Shown in pieces: positions 32,826 through 44,475 of a stretch of 64,000 bases of DNA. Position 1 is the stretch's first letter, and each line of letters starts with the position of its first letter. Position numbers and translations under genes: made by a program. This DNA comes from Tenodera sinensis. Lineage: Eukaryota; Arthropoda; Insecta; Mantodea; Mantidae. The notes beneath the pieces are model-generated. The model saw only the letters and a list, made by a program, of their open reading frames with translations. It was not told the DNA's origin and made no database searches. The stretch covers positions 154,616,874 through 154,680,873 of the forward strand of contig CM060965.1 in the NCBI GenBank assembly GCA_030765045.1, read 5' to 3'.

Positions 32826-32959
32826 GTAATTTCTACATAACGTAATGTAATGTAAAAATAAGTTTTGTAACTCAGTTAAGTTGATGTTTAATAGTTTAAA
32901 TAAGTTTAAATAGGTTTTCTTTGACAAGCAGAAAAGAAAAGGAATATCTTAAGTGGTAA

Positions 32960-33435
32960 TAAACATATGTATATTTACCCTCTCTGTTTAGAAAGATTTT
33001 TAAACTTTTTAAACCAATTATGGGAAGGAAGGGACATCCCAATAAGCTGGACAACATCTATTGTAATACCAATATTAAAAAAGGAGACAAGAAAAACTGC
33101 AAGAATTACAGAGGAATCAGTTTACTTAATGCTGGATACCAAATTTATGCCAATATAATTAAAAACAAACTAAACAAGCATATTAACAGCTTTTTAGGAG
33201 GAAGAACAGAATGGCTTTCATAAAGGTTGATCCTGTTGTGATGGCTTACTATTGGTAGAAAAACATAAGAGTTTAATATAGAAACACACTTTGCTTTCAT
33301 AGAAAGCCTTTGATCCATTCAGTATATGTATTGTTGATACGAATTGAAATCAAATTCCTTTTATAGATATTGTAAACATTAATAGAAAAACATAGAGTTT
33401 AGTATAGAAACACACCTTGCTTTTATAGACTGACA
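32960..33435 (+). pseudogene. Non-LTR reverse transcriptase fragment
   Basis: In shifting frames: LNQLWEGRDIPISWTTSIVI, PI.KKGDKKNCKNYRGISLL and NAGYQIYANIIKNKL, then QNGFHKG.SCCDGL and KAFD. This is the finger region of an RTE/jockey-type RT (W..S.IVPI.KKGD...C.NYRGISLL ... Q.GFRKGRS). A block of about 50 bases (33256-33310) is repeated at 33380-33430. Confidence 0.75.
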
Positions 33436-33439
33436 AAAC

Positions 33440-34391
33440 ATTTAAAATATACTGTTGTGGTATACTGTAGTCAGCTAAAATTTCTAGCAGTTTATTCCTA
33501 TTAATTTTATTAGTTTTGTTTTGCTTATTACCCATATAGCCCAGATTATCTGGGTTTTAGATTTTTCGGATTGCCTTTGGTCCCAGTCAGTCCAGACAAA
33601 TGAGGTTTTGCTGATTTTAGGTAAAGCAGTCAGTCTAGTAGAAAAAGGGGACAAAGAAATTTGAAGAAGAATAAATCAAGCATGGGAGAAATTCCTACTC
33701 CTAGACAAAGGCATTAACATGCATTGAATGAAGTGTAACAGCTGTAAAATGCTAACTATTCAGAAGTCACCAGTCTCATCACAAACTTGTGCAAGAGAAT
33801 TCTTAGCTTATTGGTTTTTGCACCCATTCTGGCAAAAATTCAAGGTCATTTTGAGTAACTGAATCAAAACTGACGCTTCTGAGCTTCGCTAAATTTTACT
33901 TACATAGTGCATTTATTCAGCGGACATTGTCTGCATCATTAGAAAGGTTGAAGGTCGCTTGCTGCTGTGCCATTCTGTCCCTCAGGCTGACAAGTTAAAA
34001 TGATCAGTAAGGGAGTATAATATATCTACAAGCTCACCTACAAGCAGTTAGTTGGGCCTGGATTAAAAGCAGGCTGTAACGTGAAAACTGTCACACTTTT
34101 TGTCCTTAATTCATATGCAAAATATGATCCTAAAGAATTATTATATGAATTCATGGATATTTATAGTCTTGCCAGAGACTAGCTATGAACATTGTGGGAA
34201 CCAAGATTCTCTTTATTTCAGATATTCTCTACACCATTTGCTGAAGCATATTTGATCACATTTGCTAATGCTTTAAGTATTGGACTAATTTTAATATGAA
34301 GAAAAGCATCTGCTCTAGGGTAGAAAGATATCTTTATTTGGGATTTTACTATTTCTGGATTAACCAAACTATAATTTCTCATTTATTTCAG
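33440..34391. other. Intronic stretch, nothing recognised
   Basis: No open frame with a known motif. Ends at the acceptor of the exon at 34392. Confidence 0.5.
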
Positions 34392-34578
34392 ATTTTGTGC
34401 AAAGTTGAACAGAACATTAGGCTCAGACTTTGTGTTCCGTTCCTCCGTCCGTTGGTTCACATTCCGAATGGATATGATTGCAGTAGTTATGGTAACGCTG
34501 ACTGGACTGGTTGTTGTGCTCTTGAGAAACAGTGTTACTGCTGCACAGTCTGGGTTGGCACTTTCATGTGTATTTGCA
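34392..34578 (+). CDS. ABCC5: ABCC5-like exon: TMD2 helices 5-6
   Basis: Acceptor TATTTCAG, donor GTAAGT. Encodes FCAKLNRTLGSDFVF, then RSSVRWFTFRMDMIAVVMV and a hydrophobic run (TLTGLVVVLL), ending AAQSGLALSCVFA. RW..R.D.I and the AGLA-like motif are typical of the last TMD2 helices in ABCC5-type proteins. Confidence 0.94.
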
Positions 34579-35419
34579 GTAAGTTCTCTTTTGCTGCACT
34601 CATAACTTTCTTGTGTTGTACAGATAAGTAAAAGTGATGGGGCAAATATGTAATTTTAAATATAGTATTATTCAGCACTAGCTGAATATTTTGAGTGCAT
34701 GTTCTGCTTAAAAATTTAAGAGAATTTCTTAAAGAGAAGATTCCAGTGCACAAAACAATCGGAAAAGTGACACTTAAGAATGAAGGGAAAAACTGTTGAA
34801 GTACTTATGATTTACACACAATACATGTTTATTGCAGATAATTAATAAACTTCGCTTTCTAACAGTTGTAGGGAGAAAGGATTTGCATTAGCTAAAGTTA
34901 AGAGAAAGTGAGGATGTAATTTCTCTCTTACATTATAAGAGGAGAAGTGGAATGGATGAATTAACATTCCAGGTGTTTTTGTAAAACTGAGCCTTAAATT
35001 TTAACATTTCTACAAACATTTGGTTTGTACATATTTCATTAATGTCCTTTCTGGAAGTTGTGTGGGAATAGGTAATACTAGCCAACAATAAAAATGTAAC
35101 TGAGATGAAATAAAATATTTAACTATATTGTCCATGCTGATAACAAAAACGACAATCAAAACCTTGTTAGCTCTTGTTTACAAGTTAAAGAGTTGCATTT
35201 AATTATATTTTATTAGCATTTATTGTCAATCCCTTCCCTCACAGGCTTCGAAGTTCCGCTTATGGTATATAGAGTGATGGAGTTTCAGGGGACAATAGCT
35301 TTGCTTATTTTGTTGCTATTTTTAGCCTGGTATCATAGCAACGAGGGAAAGAGGAAGGGAAGAGCGAAGCATGTTTCATTTAAGCATAGTTTGTCTGTTA
35401 CAAGCTATGTTCTGGTCAT
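34579..35419. other. Intronic stretch, nothing recognised
   Basis: AT-rich. 35223-35501 is open on the plus strand but, except for its end near the relic at 35420, matches nothing I know. Confidence 0.4.
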
Positions 35420-36018
35420 GTGCTGGAAGAAAGAAAGCTTTCACTTGAACCAGGATCTCACAATGTTATGCACAAAGTGCCTGTCAAATTCAAGAATATA
35501 ATTCTCCTTGCTCTTCACATAAAATTGGGCCTAATGAAAACGTTTAAGTCCATGGCAAAACTGCAAAAGCATTTTTCCATTTATGCAAGAAATTTCCATG
35601 TCTTAGTAAAGCAAAAATAAAAGAGGGGATTTTTGTGGGTCCCCAGATATGCGAATTATACAAGCATTTCAACACTGTCCTGTAAGGTGATGAAAAGTTA
35701 ACTTGGGATGCCTTTGTTCAAACATCAACAAAGTTTCTAGGAAATAAGAGGACAGAAAACTAAGGATCTTATTGCAAATCTTTTACACTGCTGCAATAGA
35801 CCAGAGTGCAACATGCCCTTAAAGTTACATTTGTTAGATTCCCACTTGAACTTCTTTCATGACAACTGTGGTGCTGTAAGCAACGAGCATGGGGAACTCT
35901 TCCACCAGCAAATTTTGGATGTCGAAATGAGATACCAGGGAAAATGGAGTGCATCAATATTAGCTGATTACTGCTGGACACTAATCAGGGAATCAACAAT
36001 AGAAAGCTACAAACGCTA
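35420..36018 (+). pseudogene. Relic of a widespread arthropod repeat protein
   Basis: In three frames: LLALHIKLGLMKTFKSMAK, then GFLWVP-type residues (KEGIFVGPQI in another frame), LGNKRTEN, and CNMPLKLHLLDSHLNFFHDN, SNEHGELFHQQILDVEMRYQ and GKWSASILADYCWTLIRES. I recall this pattern (LHSHLDFFPENLG..S.EHGERFH....ME.RYQG.W) from many uncharacterised arthropod proteins that look transposon-borne. Its class is not known to me. Frameshifts and stops show it is dead. Confidence 0.6.
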
Positions 36019-36790
36019 GGTAAAGCAGTTGTGCCTTCAATGACTTTCCTCCAAGGGAGGTATATAGATGCATAAGCTCACATAGGTAATAACATATAGT
36101 TATTATAACTTCAAAATGAGAGCTAACGTTGCATTTTCAGTAATATTTTCACTATCAGCACACCTGAAAACATAAAGATTAGCTGTTTTCATGCCAGTTA
36201 CAGAAAAAAGGTAAAATTTTATTGACTAGTGTAATTAGAAAGGATTATTAGTCCATGGAACACTGAAATTCAGGTACAGTTCAGCACAAATTATAGTTTG
36301 TATACCTGGGAATTATACCAGACTATACAGATGGCAAAATGGAAGTACATAGGTATTCATATCTCTCAGTATTATGACTACTTGGTTGGTAAACTTTTAG
36401 GGACCTAAAAAAGTATTAAGTAAATTTATACTAAAGTGACTTAAAATGTAAATCTCAAATACTTAAAAATCTCAAGATTTTTCTTATTGTTACAAAAAAA
36501 GGATGTGTGGGATTAATCATCATAAAATGTAAGGTTTCTTTAAGGAAAATTTATAATTGTAAGTGCACTTTCCAAATTTATTGCTGGTGGGTTAATTAAG
36601 TCTAGCTCAACCATGTTGTCAGGTGTAATAAAATCAGGATGTCTACAGAGCAACTGTAAATAAATGTTTCAATCAGATACTTCAGATACTTCCTTAATGC
36701 TCATTGACTGGAAGAACAGATTTTAGTTTGTAATGATTGATTCATGCAAGATCAATTAAGGTATCTGATTTTGTTCATTATTTTTTGTAG
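36019..36790. other. Intronic stretch, nothing recognised
   Basis: AT-rich sequence before the 90-base exon at 36791. Confidence 0.5.
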
Positions 36791-36880
36791 GTTAGTACAT
36801 TTGTGCCATATGTGATGCAGCTGAAATCTGAAATGCAGGCAAGATTCACGTCTGTCGAGAGAATTTTAGAATACACGAAG
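36791..36880 (+). CDS. ABCC5: ABCC5-like exon: TMD2-NBD2 junction
   Basis: A 90-base exon with acceptor TTTTGTAG and donor GTAAAT, phase 0 at both ends. Encodes VSTFVPYVMQLKSEMQARF, then TSVERILEYTK, the SVERI segment that ends TMD2 in ABCC proteins. It is too short to stand out as an ORF but fits phase and family exactly. Confidence 0.9.
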
Positions 36881-37327
36881 GTAAATGTATTTTCAATCTA
36901 TTACTTAAAAGGTTTAGAATTGCTGTTTCCAATATAAAAGTGTTATGTCTCTGCTTCCATTTGAAGTTAAGGGTTTATGTTTGATGAATGAGTAATGTTT
37001 AAAGTATATTTGTGTTTTCATTTTAACCATGTATAGACGGATGGAAAGCTGTATCACTCTTGTTAAGCAGAGTAAAGTTCAACATGTACTATTTTTTACA
37101 AGGAAGCTCTATTTTTATCCAAGATTTGACCAAAAATACATATGTTGGGATCCCCAATTTCCATCTCCCCAAACTATCCTTGGTTTCTAGTTTGCAAAAA
37201 ATGGTTCTAACAGTTTTAAATTAAGCAGCATATGTTAGAGATATTCATATGATTAATAAAATGTATATCTTAAATTTTCTGCTAACATACTATGAAGCTG
37301 AAGATTTTTTTATAATTTTGTATAATG

Positions 37328-37650
37328 GATAGGACTATCCCTGTAGTGCAGCGGTAGCAAGCCTGCCTGTGGCATGGAGTACCTGGGTTCAATCCCCAGT
37401 CCAGTAAAGGGATTTTTCCTGCAGAGAGGTCTGATCTGTGATGCTCTCAGCCTTATAATGCCAATTGAGTAGCTATCTTGATGGAAAGATAGTGTCCCTA
37501 AAATGTCCAGTGCAGCAGTTGCCTTACGGTAGGGAAGCTGGCATGCAGACACCCACCATCCCCATCGTGCACTCCACTGTGACCTCGGCTGTGGCTGGAG
37601 GACGCAGCATCTAGTCAATAAGGGTACCCCATGTATAGGGGAGAATAGCC
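37328..37650 (+). mobile_element. tRNA-derived SINE (family S2)
   Basis: The head is CCCTGTAGTGCAGCGGTAGC (box A region) and GGGTTCAATCCCCAGTCC (box B). The body includes AATTGAGTAGCTATCTTGAT and CCCACCATCCCCATCGTGCA. It is the same order of blocks as the copy at 43218-43568. Confidence 0.75.
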
Positions 37651-37674
37651 GCCAAATAGACAAAAACTTTTTCT

Positions 37675-38060
37675 TCTTTCTTTCCCTGATTACCCTCCCT
37701 TCCCTGACTTACACCCCCTAGGACTTACAAGACAGTGCCTAAGGTCAGACACCTGTTGGGGAGCAGAGGGACCTCTGGACAAGAGTGAAGACCTGGAAGT
37801 AGGTGGTCAGCCAAGCACCAGGTATGATAGTGAGGAAGAGGATGTTCATATGAAATGCAGGTGAAATGGATGATTGGAAAGGTGATAATGGAGTAATTGG
37901 TGGAATGAGTGGTGGGGGAAACCGGAGAACCCAGAGAAAACCTGCCCAGACGCCACTTCGTCCACCACAAATACCACATGCAGATCCCTGGGATTGAACC
38001 CGGGCTGCCTAGGTGGTAGGCGAGCGGTCTAACCACTCAGCCACAGTGCCGCCTAGACAA
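37675..38060 (-). mobile_element. tRNA-derived SINE (family S3), full length
   Basis: On the minus strand: GGCGGCACTGTGGCTGAGTG, GTTAGACCGCTCGCC and GGGTTCAATCCCAGGGATC form a convincing tRNA-like head. The body ends with TGACCTTAGGCACTGTCTTG and a GAAA-rich tail (TTCTTCTTTCTTTCC on the plus strand, 37670-37684). Confidence 0.85.
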
Positions 38061-38387
38061 AAGCTTACTATACAAAAAATTTAGATCTCATTAAAGTATT
38101 CAAGTTATCAGATAAGTGCTAAGTCACCTTGCTTCTGTCCCTTGCAGTATTAATCAAGGAGCACCAAATTTTAAAGCTAGTGTATAGTGACTTGCATTTT
38201 GAAGATTTGACCATCGCTGCAGCTTTCTCTATCCACCCACTTGTAACTACAAGGAAATGTGTAATGATACCATTTCTACAAATATTTATGTCGATTAACT
38301 TGATAAAAAATTATAAACAAACAAAGATGGATAGAAAATGTAACATCAGACCTATTTAGTTATACAGTATATTCATAGCCGGCGGCT

Positions 38388-39188
38388 CTGGACCGAGCAA
38401 GGACCAGCACACCCTCCACCAGAGTTAAACGTAAATGACTGACAAGTCATGAGAATGGAACACTAACTACACTACTAATTTACATTAGGCTTACCTGTAT
38501 CATAACGATGTTAAAATTGATTGCCATCAACACATTCCCTATATCTCCAAAAATAATTCTGGCTTACCGAAAATCCCTGTATTATTCATGAAGATCTTCA
38601 CCATGCTGCAAAAGTTAGGGTTTGGTGCATAGCGAGTGTGCATAGAATTATTGGTCCCATATTTTATGATACAAGGTTGATTCACATATTTATGTAAATT
38701 CTATTTTAAATATTTTTTTCTGCAAATAACAAGAAATAAAAGATTGTTGGCTGGTTTCAGAAGGGTTCAGTTATAGTGCACACTGCTGGGAATTCTATGC
38801 ATGAATTGGCAAGTGTCTTAAAGTGACAGAATAATTAGTAGAGGAATGTGGCTACCTCGTTCTGCTGACTTATCTCCATGCAATTTTTATTTATGGGGAA
38901 CGCTAAAGAAAGTGTAAGCATCAAATTTGCACACGTTACAAGAACTGAAGGACATCATCTCGAAAGAAATATAATCAGCCAACGTGAATTTTTGTGAGTA
39001 GAACAGAATTGTTTTCAGAGATATAGGGAATGTGTTTGCATTGAAGGTCATCAATTTCAACGTCTGTTGTGATGCAGGTAAGCCTGGTATGAGTTAGTAC
39101 AGCAGTTAATCTTTCATACCCATGACTTGTCAGTCATTTACACACAACTCTCTTGTAGGGCATGCTGGTCCTCGCCCACCCTGGTGCT
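38388..39188. mobile_element. Long-TIR mariner-type element
   Basis: Arms of about 170 bases at 38388-38556 and 39018-39188 are reverse complements (AATGACTGACAAGTCATG-type block, GGCTTACCTG.ATCA, CACATTCCCTATATCTCC). Inside, the plus strand reads IIHEDLHHAAKVRVWCIASV, HRIIGPIFYD and later LSPCNFYLWGTLKK: parts of a Tc1/mariner transposase with the middle deleted. Same family as 8498-9478. Confidence 0.75.
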
Positions 39189-39429
39189 GCCATGGAGTGG
39201 TCTGGCTGACCTACAAACCCACTGTAGTTTTTATATTGCTAAGTGAAAGAATTTTGCATTTGAGACTTTAATTAAAGCATAATGTTGTTAGGCAACTTCC
39301 CATTAAAAAATGTAACTACAAATCGAAATTCAAGGAAATTATAAAATGCTGTATGATTTTGAAGCACTAATATAATATGTAACGTTGGTAATATGAAATC
39401 GTAGTAAAACAAGCATCTTGTTTATATAG

Positions 39430-39619
39430 GATCTTCCAGAAGAAGCTCCTGGTATTAATAAAACCAACAGACCTCCAAGTAATTGGCCCTGGTCAGGACA
39501 AATAATTATGGAAGATGTCCAACTCAGATACCGTCCAGATTTGCCCTTGGTACTTAATGGAGTGACAGTAGAAATTAGAGGTGGAGAGAAAGTTGGCGTG
39601 GTTGGAAGAACAGGAGCGG
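39430..39619 (+). CDS. ABCC5: ABCC5-like exon: start of NBD2, Walker A first half
   Basis: Acceptor TATATAG, donor GTAAGC. Encodes DLPEEAPGINKTNRPPSNWP, then the first strands with LRYRPDLPLVLNGV, and ends in VGVVGRTGAG. The intron splits the Walker A motif GRTGAGKSS inside its second glycine codon. LRYRPDLPLVL is the conserved aromatic-containing strand that stacks on ATP adenine (the A-loop tyrosine). Confidence 0.95.
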
Positions 39620-39700
39620 GTAAGCTGCAAATAAAATAATCAAGTTACTTATAAAATGCACTGAAACCTAAGTAATAATATAGCTGCCTCTTGTCCTCAG

Positions 39701-39939
39701 GAAAATCATCATTAGTGACAACCCTGCTGAGATTGACAGAGCTTGCTGGAGGTCGCATCATGATTGATGGCATTGATATTTCCACTATCGGCTTACATGA
39801 TCTTAGAATGGCTATCTCAATTATACCTCAAGATCCTGTTCTCTTCCAGGGAACAATACGTTACAACCTGGATCCTTTTGAAGAACATACAGATGATAAA
39901 ATTTGGGAAGCACTGGATAAAGCTCATCTTAAGGACAAA
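39701..39939 (+). CDS. ABCC5: ABCC5-like exon: NBD2 Walker A to Q-loop
   Basis: Acceptor GTCCTCAG, donor GTTAGT. It completes Walker A (GKSSLVTTLLRL), then GGRIMIDGIDISTIGLHDLR, the Q-loop SIIPQDPVLFQGT and IRYNLDPFEEHTDDKIWEAL. These are standard NBD2 elements of ABCC proteins. The upstream intron is only 81 bases, the shortest recovered. Confidence 0.96.
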
Positions 39940-40113
39940 GTTAGTACATTCTCCAGTTGATAATGTAAATATGACTACTTATAATATTAAGTATGGTGGA
40001 CTTTATGGCAGTGACGTTCACGAATAATTTAGAATTATTGAGTCCTGCCGGAACAGATTATAGAAGTGACTAACTCCAGAATCATCTCTTCTTTTTTTTC
40101 TCCTTCTTCTTCT

Positions 40114-40650
<537 letters not shown>

Positions 40651-40930
40651 ATCTTCCACTACTACATCTGATTACTGCCTTCCCCCCCTGTATGGAGGAT
40701 TTACACCCCCTAGGACTTACAAGCTTGTGCCTAGAGTCAGATGCCTGTTGGGGAGCACACAAACCTATGCACTGGACAGAGCGAAGACCTGGAAGCAGTG
40801 ATCAGCCTAGCACCAGGTGTGAGTGTGAGCAAGAGGGTGATATGAAATGCAGGTGAGATGGTTGAATGAAAAGGTGTTGATGGAGCAGTTGGTGGAATGA
40901 ATGGTGGGGAAACCAGAGAACCAGTATCCC
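40651..40930 (-). mobile_element. SINE S3, 5'-truncated
   Basis: The minus strand carries the S3 body (GACTCTAGGCACAAGCTTG near the tail; CACCAACTGCTCCATCAAC) but stops before the tRNA head, at GGTTCTCTGGTTTCCCC. Its tail merges into the long GAAA repeat. Confidence 0.8.
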
Positions 40931-40999
40931 CTTCTGAGAAGAACTGAAACTTTTCATTCTACTTCATGACGTGTTTTTTTTTTTTTTTCTTTACCTGAT

Positions 41000-41290
41000 T
41001 AACCTTCGTTTATGTAGGACTTAATCCCCTAAGACTTACAAGCCAGTGCCTAGTGTCAGACGCCTATGGGGGAGCACAGGAAGCTATGGACAGACAGAGT
41101 AAAGACCTGGAAGCGAGTGGACAGCCAAGAACCAAGTATGATAGTGAGGAAGAGGATGGTATAAAATGCAGGCGAAATTGATGATTGGAAAAGTAATAAT
41201 GGAGCAATTGGTGGAATGAGTGGCAGGGGAAAACCGGAGAAAACCTACCCTGACACCGCTTCGTCCACCACGAATGCCACATAAGTTGAT
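41000..41290 (-). mobile_element. SINE S3, 5'-truncated
   Basis: The minus strand reads TGTGGCATTCGTGGTGGACG ... TTTTCTCCGGTTTTCCCC ... GACACTAGGCACTGGCTTG, ending in an A-rich tail complementary to the T run at 40975-40990. The tRNA head is missing. Confidence 0.8.
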
Positions 41291-41889
41291 TTAGCAAAAT
41301 AATGCAGTACATATAGTACTAAAAATATGTAATTGAAGATGTAATTTGCAATATAAAATATGCTAACACTATTTACAACAAAAATAATACTTATATAATC
41401 CTATTACACCTCAGGAATTTTGAAACTGAGTAAAAAGTGTTTACAACTAGGAATGACCAAAACTTCTTAAATAATTTGAGATCTTTTAAATTTTTGACTT
41501 TGTTATATTGCAACAAATGGCAAGTCTAGTTACTTTTGGTGTCATTTTATTTCCTCTAAAATGAATCACATTTCACAACTCATGACCTTGCACCTCACTA
41601 CTGACTCACTACCTCACTTCTCAAACTGTCTGAAAATCACCTTTGTAGCACGTTGCCTAACAATGTGGTGTGAGGTGGTTGACTTTGAGCCTCCTTTGAT
41701 GTGCAGCTGGCATTACACTCCTTTCTCCTCAGAGATGGTCATCCCGGCCAAACAATCCGAATGTAGCAACATCTTTCATTGTGGCAACCTGTGGATGAGC
41801 CAGACTGCATCGCCAGTCCTCTTCTCCATGTAGTGTTGTCCTTACCATGTTGGACAGTGCCCCTCGATCCAGTCAGGATGATTTAATAA

Positions 41890-42215
41890 TTTATTGTGCA
41901 CTAAATCTTACACACCTTGGGCTACCCCTGAGCTGGATCCTGTCCCTTTTGCTATTAGGGAGCCCTTTGGTATAATTACCTTCTATATACATATTATATA
42001 TGTTTAATTTGTGAACTTTTACTTTCTGCCTTTTCACTAATCTTGTCCTGCTCCCACCCTCCCCTTTTATTTTTTATTTCCTGCTTTATTTCATCTCCCA
42101 TCCTTATTCACTTTCCCTCTTTCTTACCTTTTCTTATCAGCTCCACTCTTGTAACTTTTATTAATCAGTTTACATTGTACACTTCACTAATCTTCATTAC
42201 TCCAATTTCACTTTT
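41890..42215 (-). repeat. Non-LTR-like 3' repeat, copy 1
   Basis: The reverse complement matches 62315-62650 over its whole length (blocks GAAGATTAGTGAAGTGT, GATGGGAGCAGGAC-like, AGCTC.GGGGTAGCCCAAG). In the other copy it lies downstream of an ORF1 relic, so it is likely the 3' region of that element. Confidence 0.6.
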
Positions 42216-42339
42216 GTAATGTGACAGGTGCTATAGTAGTTTCTATACAATTTAAATGCTCCTCTCGTAAAAAGGAAAAAGGCAATATACAGCATTGGTT
42301 TTATCGATAAAGTAGTTGATTTTTGTCTATGCATTGCAG

Positions 42340-42618
42340 ATAAACCGTGAAGACAAACAGCTGCTTTGTCCAGTTGAAGCTGATGGTGAGAATTTGTCAG
42401 TCGGAGAGAAGCAACTAATATGTCTTGCAAGAGCTTTATTGCGGAAAAGTAAAATACTGCTCCTTGATGAAGCCACAGCTTCTGTGGATGTAGAAACAGA
42501 TTACTTGATTCAAGAGACAATTCAGGATGCCTTCTCCCACTGCACTGTATTGACCATAGCCCATCGTCTGAACACTGTTACAACATATGATCGAATAATG
42601 GTTATGGACTCTGGAAAG
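42340..42618 (+). CDS. ABCC5: ABCC5-like exon: NBD2 signature, Walker B, H-loop
   Basis: Acceptor CATTGCAG, donor GTAAGA, 93 codons in phase 0. Encodes the variant signature LSVGEKQ, Walker B ILLLDEATASVD with a catalytic glutamate, the D-loop and the H-loop LTIAHRL. So NBD2 has the canonical catalytic glutamate while NBD1 has aspartate there, the usual ABCC asymmetry. Reading past the donor stays open for only 14 codons (stop at 42658), so intron retention would remove the last 36 residues. Confidence 0.96.
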
Positions 42619-42659
42619 GTAAGATTGGTTTCAATAAATAGATTTTTTAGGCCCTTCTA

Positions 42660-43206
42660 ATAATAAAGTAGTTTTAATAAGTGGTTAGTTAAAAAGAAAC
42701 CTTAAAATGCTTAAAAGAAACTCGCTTCATTGATGCAGTAGAAAGAAGTTTCCAGGCTGATTGGCTGTAGATGAACTTCTTATTGAAGGGCTTTGAAATT
42801 CTGATCCGCAAACCTTTTCGTGTGACAAAAAGTACTGGGGTAAACACTGTGTCGGATAGAGTGGGAACAGTGTCTGGCTTGCCTTCGGGTATAGGAGAAG
42901 AGTGAGATATATGCTCTTCTTGCTTTCTTTCATTCTCATCTGTGGTTGTGTGTACTGTATTCAGGCAGCGTGGTGATCACTGAGTACAGATGTTGGTTGT
43001 CAACAGAGTATCCATTGAAATGTGTGTATAACCATTGCATTTCGAGTATTGTTTACTCGTCTTGCTTATAATCTATTTTCTTCATTAAAATATACAATTT
43101 TGTTGTGAATATGCCTAAGTCGGGCGCAGAAAGAACAAGAGCATGGTGTGAGAGAAAACATGTGGGTGAAGTGACAGTTCAAGATGTGAATAATAAACAC
43201 AATCTA
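42660..43206. other. Intronic stretch with one start-like motif
   Basis: At 43111 the frame MPKSGAERTRAWCERKH opens. This N-terminal pattern (MP+S.AERTR..RE+.) occurs on several transposon-borne insect proteins, but nothing recognisable follows before the SINE at 43218. The rest is featureless. Confidence 0.35.
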
Positions 43207-43217
43207 TGCTATTCAAA

Positions 43218-43568
43218 GATCGCCTCCGTAGCGCAGTTGGTAGCATGCTTGCCTCTGGTTCAGGGGACCCAGGTTCAATCTCCAGTACCAGCATGGGGAT
43301 TTTATCCCCTCTGGGAGGTCTGGCATGGGTTGCATTCAGCCTTGTTAGGTCCCGGGGGGACCAATTGAGGAGCTACTTGATGGAGAAATAGCAGCCCCAG
43401 GTCGAGAAGACTGCATAACTGGGCAGGAGGGATCGGGGTACTGACCAGTCCCACCCCCCAGTACTTTACCCCACCAATGACACCTGTAGTGGGTAGAGGT
43501 GGTGGACGCAGCGGCTGGGCAGTAGGCCTTGGCCCTTCAGGGGCTGTCGCGCCGGGGTTTAGTTTTTG
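43218..43568 (+). mobile_element. tRNA-derived SINE (family S2), complete
   Basis: The head is CGCCTCCGTAGCGCAGTTGG (box A) and GGTTCAATCTCC (box B). The body is GC-rich and ends GCCGGGGTTTAGTTTTTG. Exact 11-bp target duplications TGCTATTCAAA lie at 43207-43217 and 43569-43579. Being clean and GC-rich it looks fairly recent. Confidence 0.85.
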
Positions 43569-43645
43569 TGCTATTCAAAAGTGATTGATGAATAATTAAA
43601 ATGTTTCCCTGTAATACAAAAGTTTCACTTCTATCTCGTGCAGGG

Positions 43646-43885
43646 TTGCCAACATTTAAAAGTAAAATGATCGTACCAGCTACTCAAAATTATAGATTTT
43701 GATTCAAAATTATCGTACATCATAAACCAAATGCTACAACGAAAGTATCAGTATAATGCTTATGAAAATATAAGAGTAATGATGTTTATTATATCCAATT
43801 ACAAGATTGATGACCTCAACCAGTATTACAACTTTAGAGCTTAGGTTTATCACACTATTCATCTGAAAGTTCATCTTCCTCAATC
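43646..43885. mobile_element. Possible hAT-like left end
   Basis: Begins CAGGGTTGCCAAC, a typical hAT-like terminus, with ATCGTAC and AATTATCGTAC motifs inside. The minus strand ends with the acidic tail TIEEDELSDE and a stop at 43861-43890, possibly the C-terminus of its protein. The mirror motif GTTGGCAA.CGTG with ATTATTGTACG is found at 57494-57595, on the far side of the nested retrotransposons. Confidence 0.4.
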
Positions 43886-44475
43886 GTAGTGAGGGAGTCA
43901 GTCAAAATGCCCACCCACGTGTAGGCAGTGCGTGGGGACCCGCGTCGGAAAGGATTATCCTGGTGGTTGAGGGGTGCGCATTTCCGATACACTGCTTTGG
44001 TTTGTGCTTCATCTAAACGGGAGGCTAGGATTAGGTATTACACTGAACTCCAGGGTAGTGGGACGGCGAGCCCGCTATATCCCCTGTGTAGCCCTGTCAT
44101 CCCAGTAGGATGACCCCTCATTGGGCTCCGTGCTGGGTGGGGAGCACTGGGGGATGAAATTTTTAGCCTTTTTCCTATGGCAACCAATACTCCTAAACGC
44201 CGCAAACAAGTGCAAGTTGAAAAAGAGGTACACGTGTTATCGGCACGTTACCTATTCACTGGATGGAAGATGATCAGTCATTTTTTAAGGTCAACCCTTT
44301 CATTATTCAGTCAGGTCTAGATAAAATTGCTGGGTCTGTAAAATTGTGCACATCCGGTTCACTACTTGTCGAGAGCTACACTGCCCAACAGTTTGAGAAA
44401 ATCTTGAAGGCCAAACTCCTCCATGGATATCCCATCCGTGTTGAGAAGCACCGAAGCCTGAACTCCTCTAAGGGC
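43886..44475 (+). mobile_element. Non-LTR element B copy 1: 5' UTR and gag start
   Basis: Starts GTGAGGGAGTCAGTCAAAA, as does copy 2 at 52207. ORF1 opens near 44178 (MATNTPKRRKQVQVEKEVHV), shifts frame near 44258 and continues FFKVNPFIIQSGLDKIAGSV to NSSKG at 44475, where element A is inserted. The first methionine and basic start are as expected of I-type gag proteins. Confidence 0.8.

Noticed and set aside
34296..34631. 111-codon ORF across the exon at 34392
   Set aside because: It reads the exon in the wrong frame; the correct frame gives the conserved TMD2 sequence.
37328..37400. tRNA gene-like sequence
   Set aside because: It continues into the S2 SINE body shared with 43218-43568.
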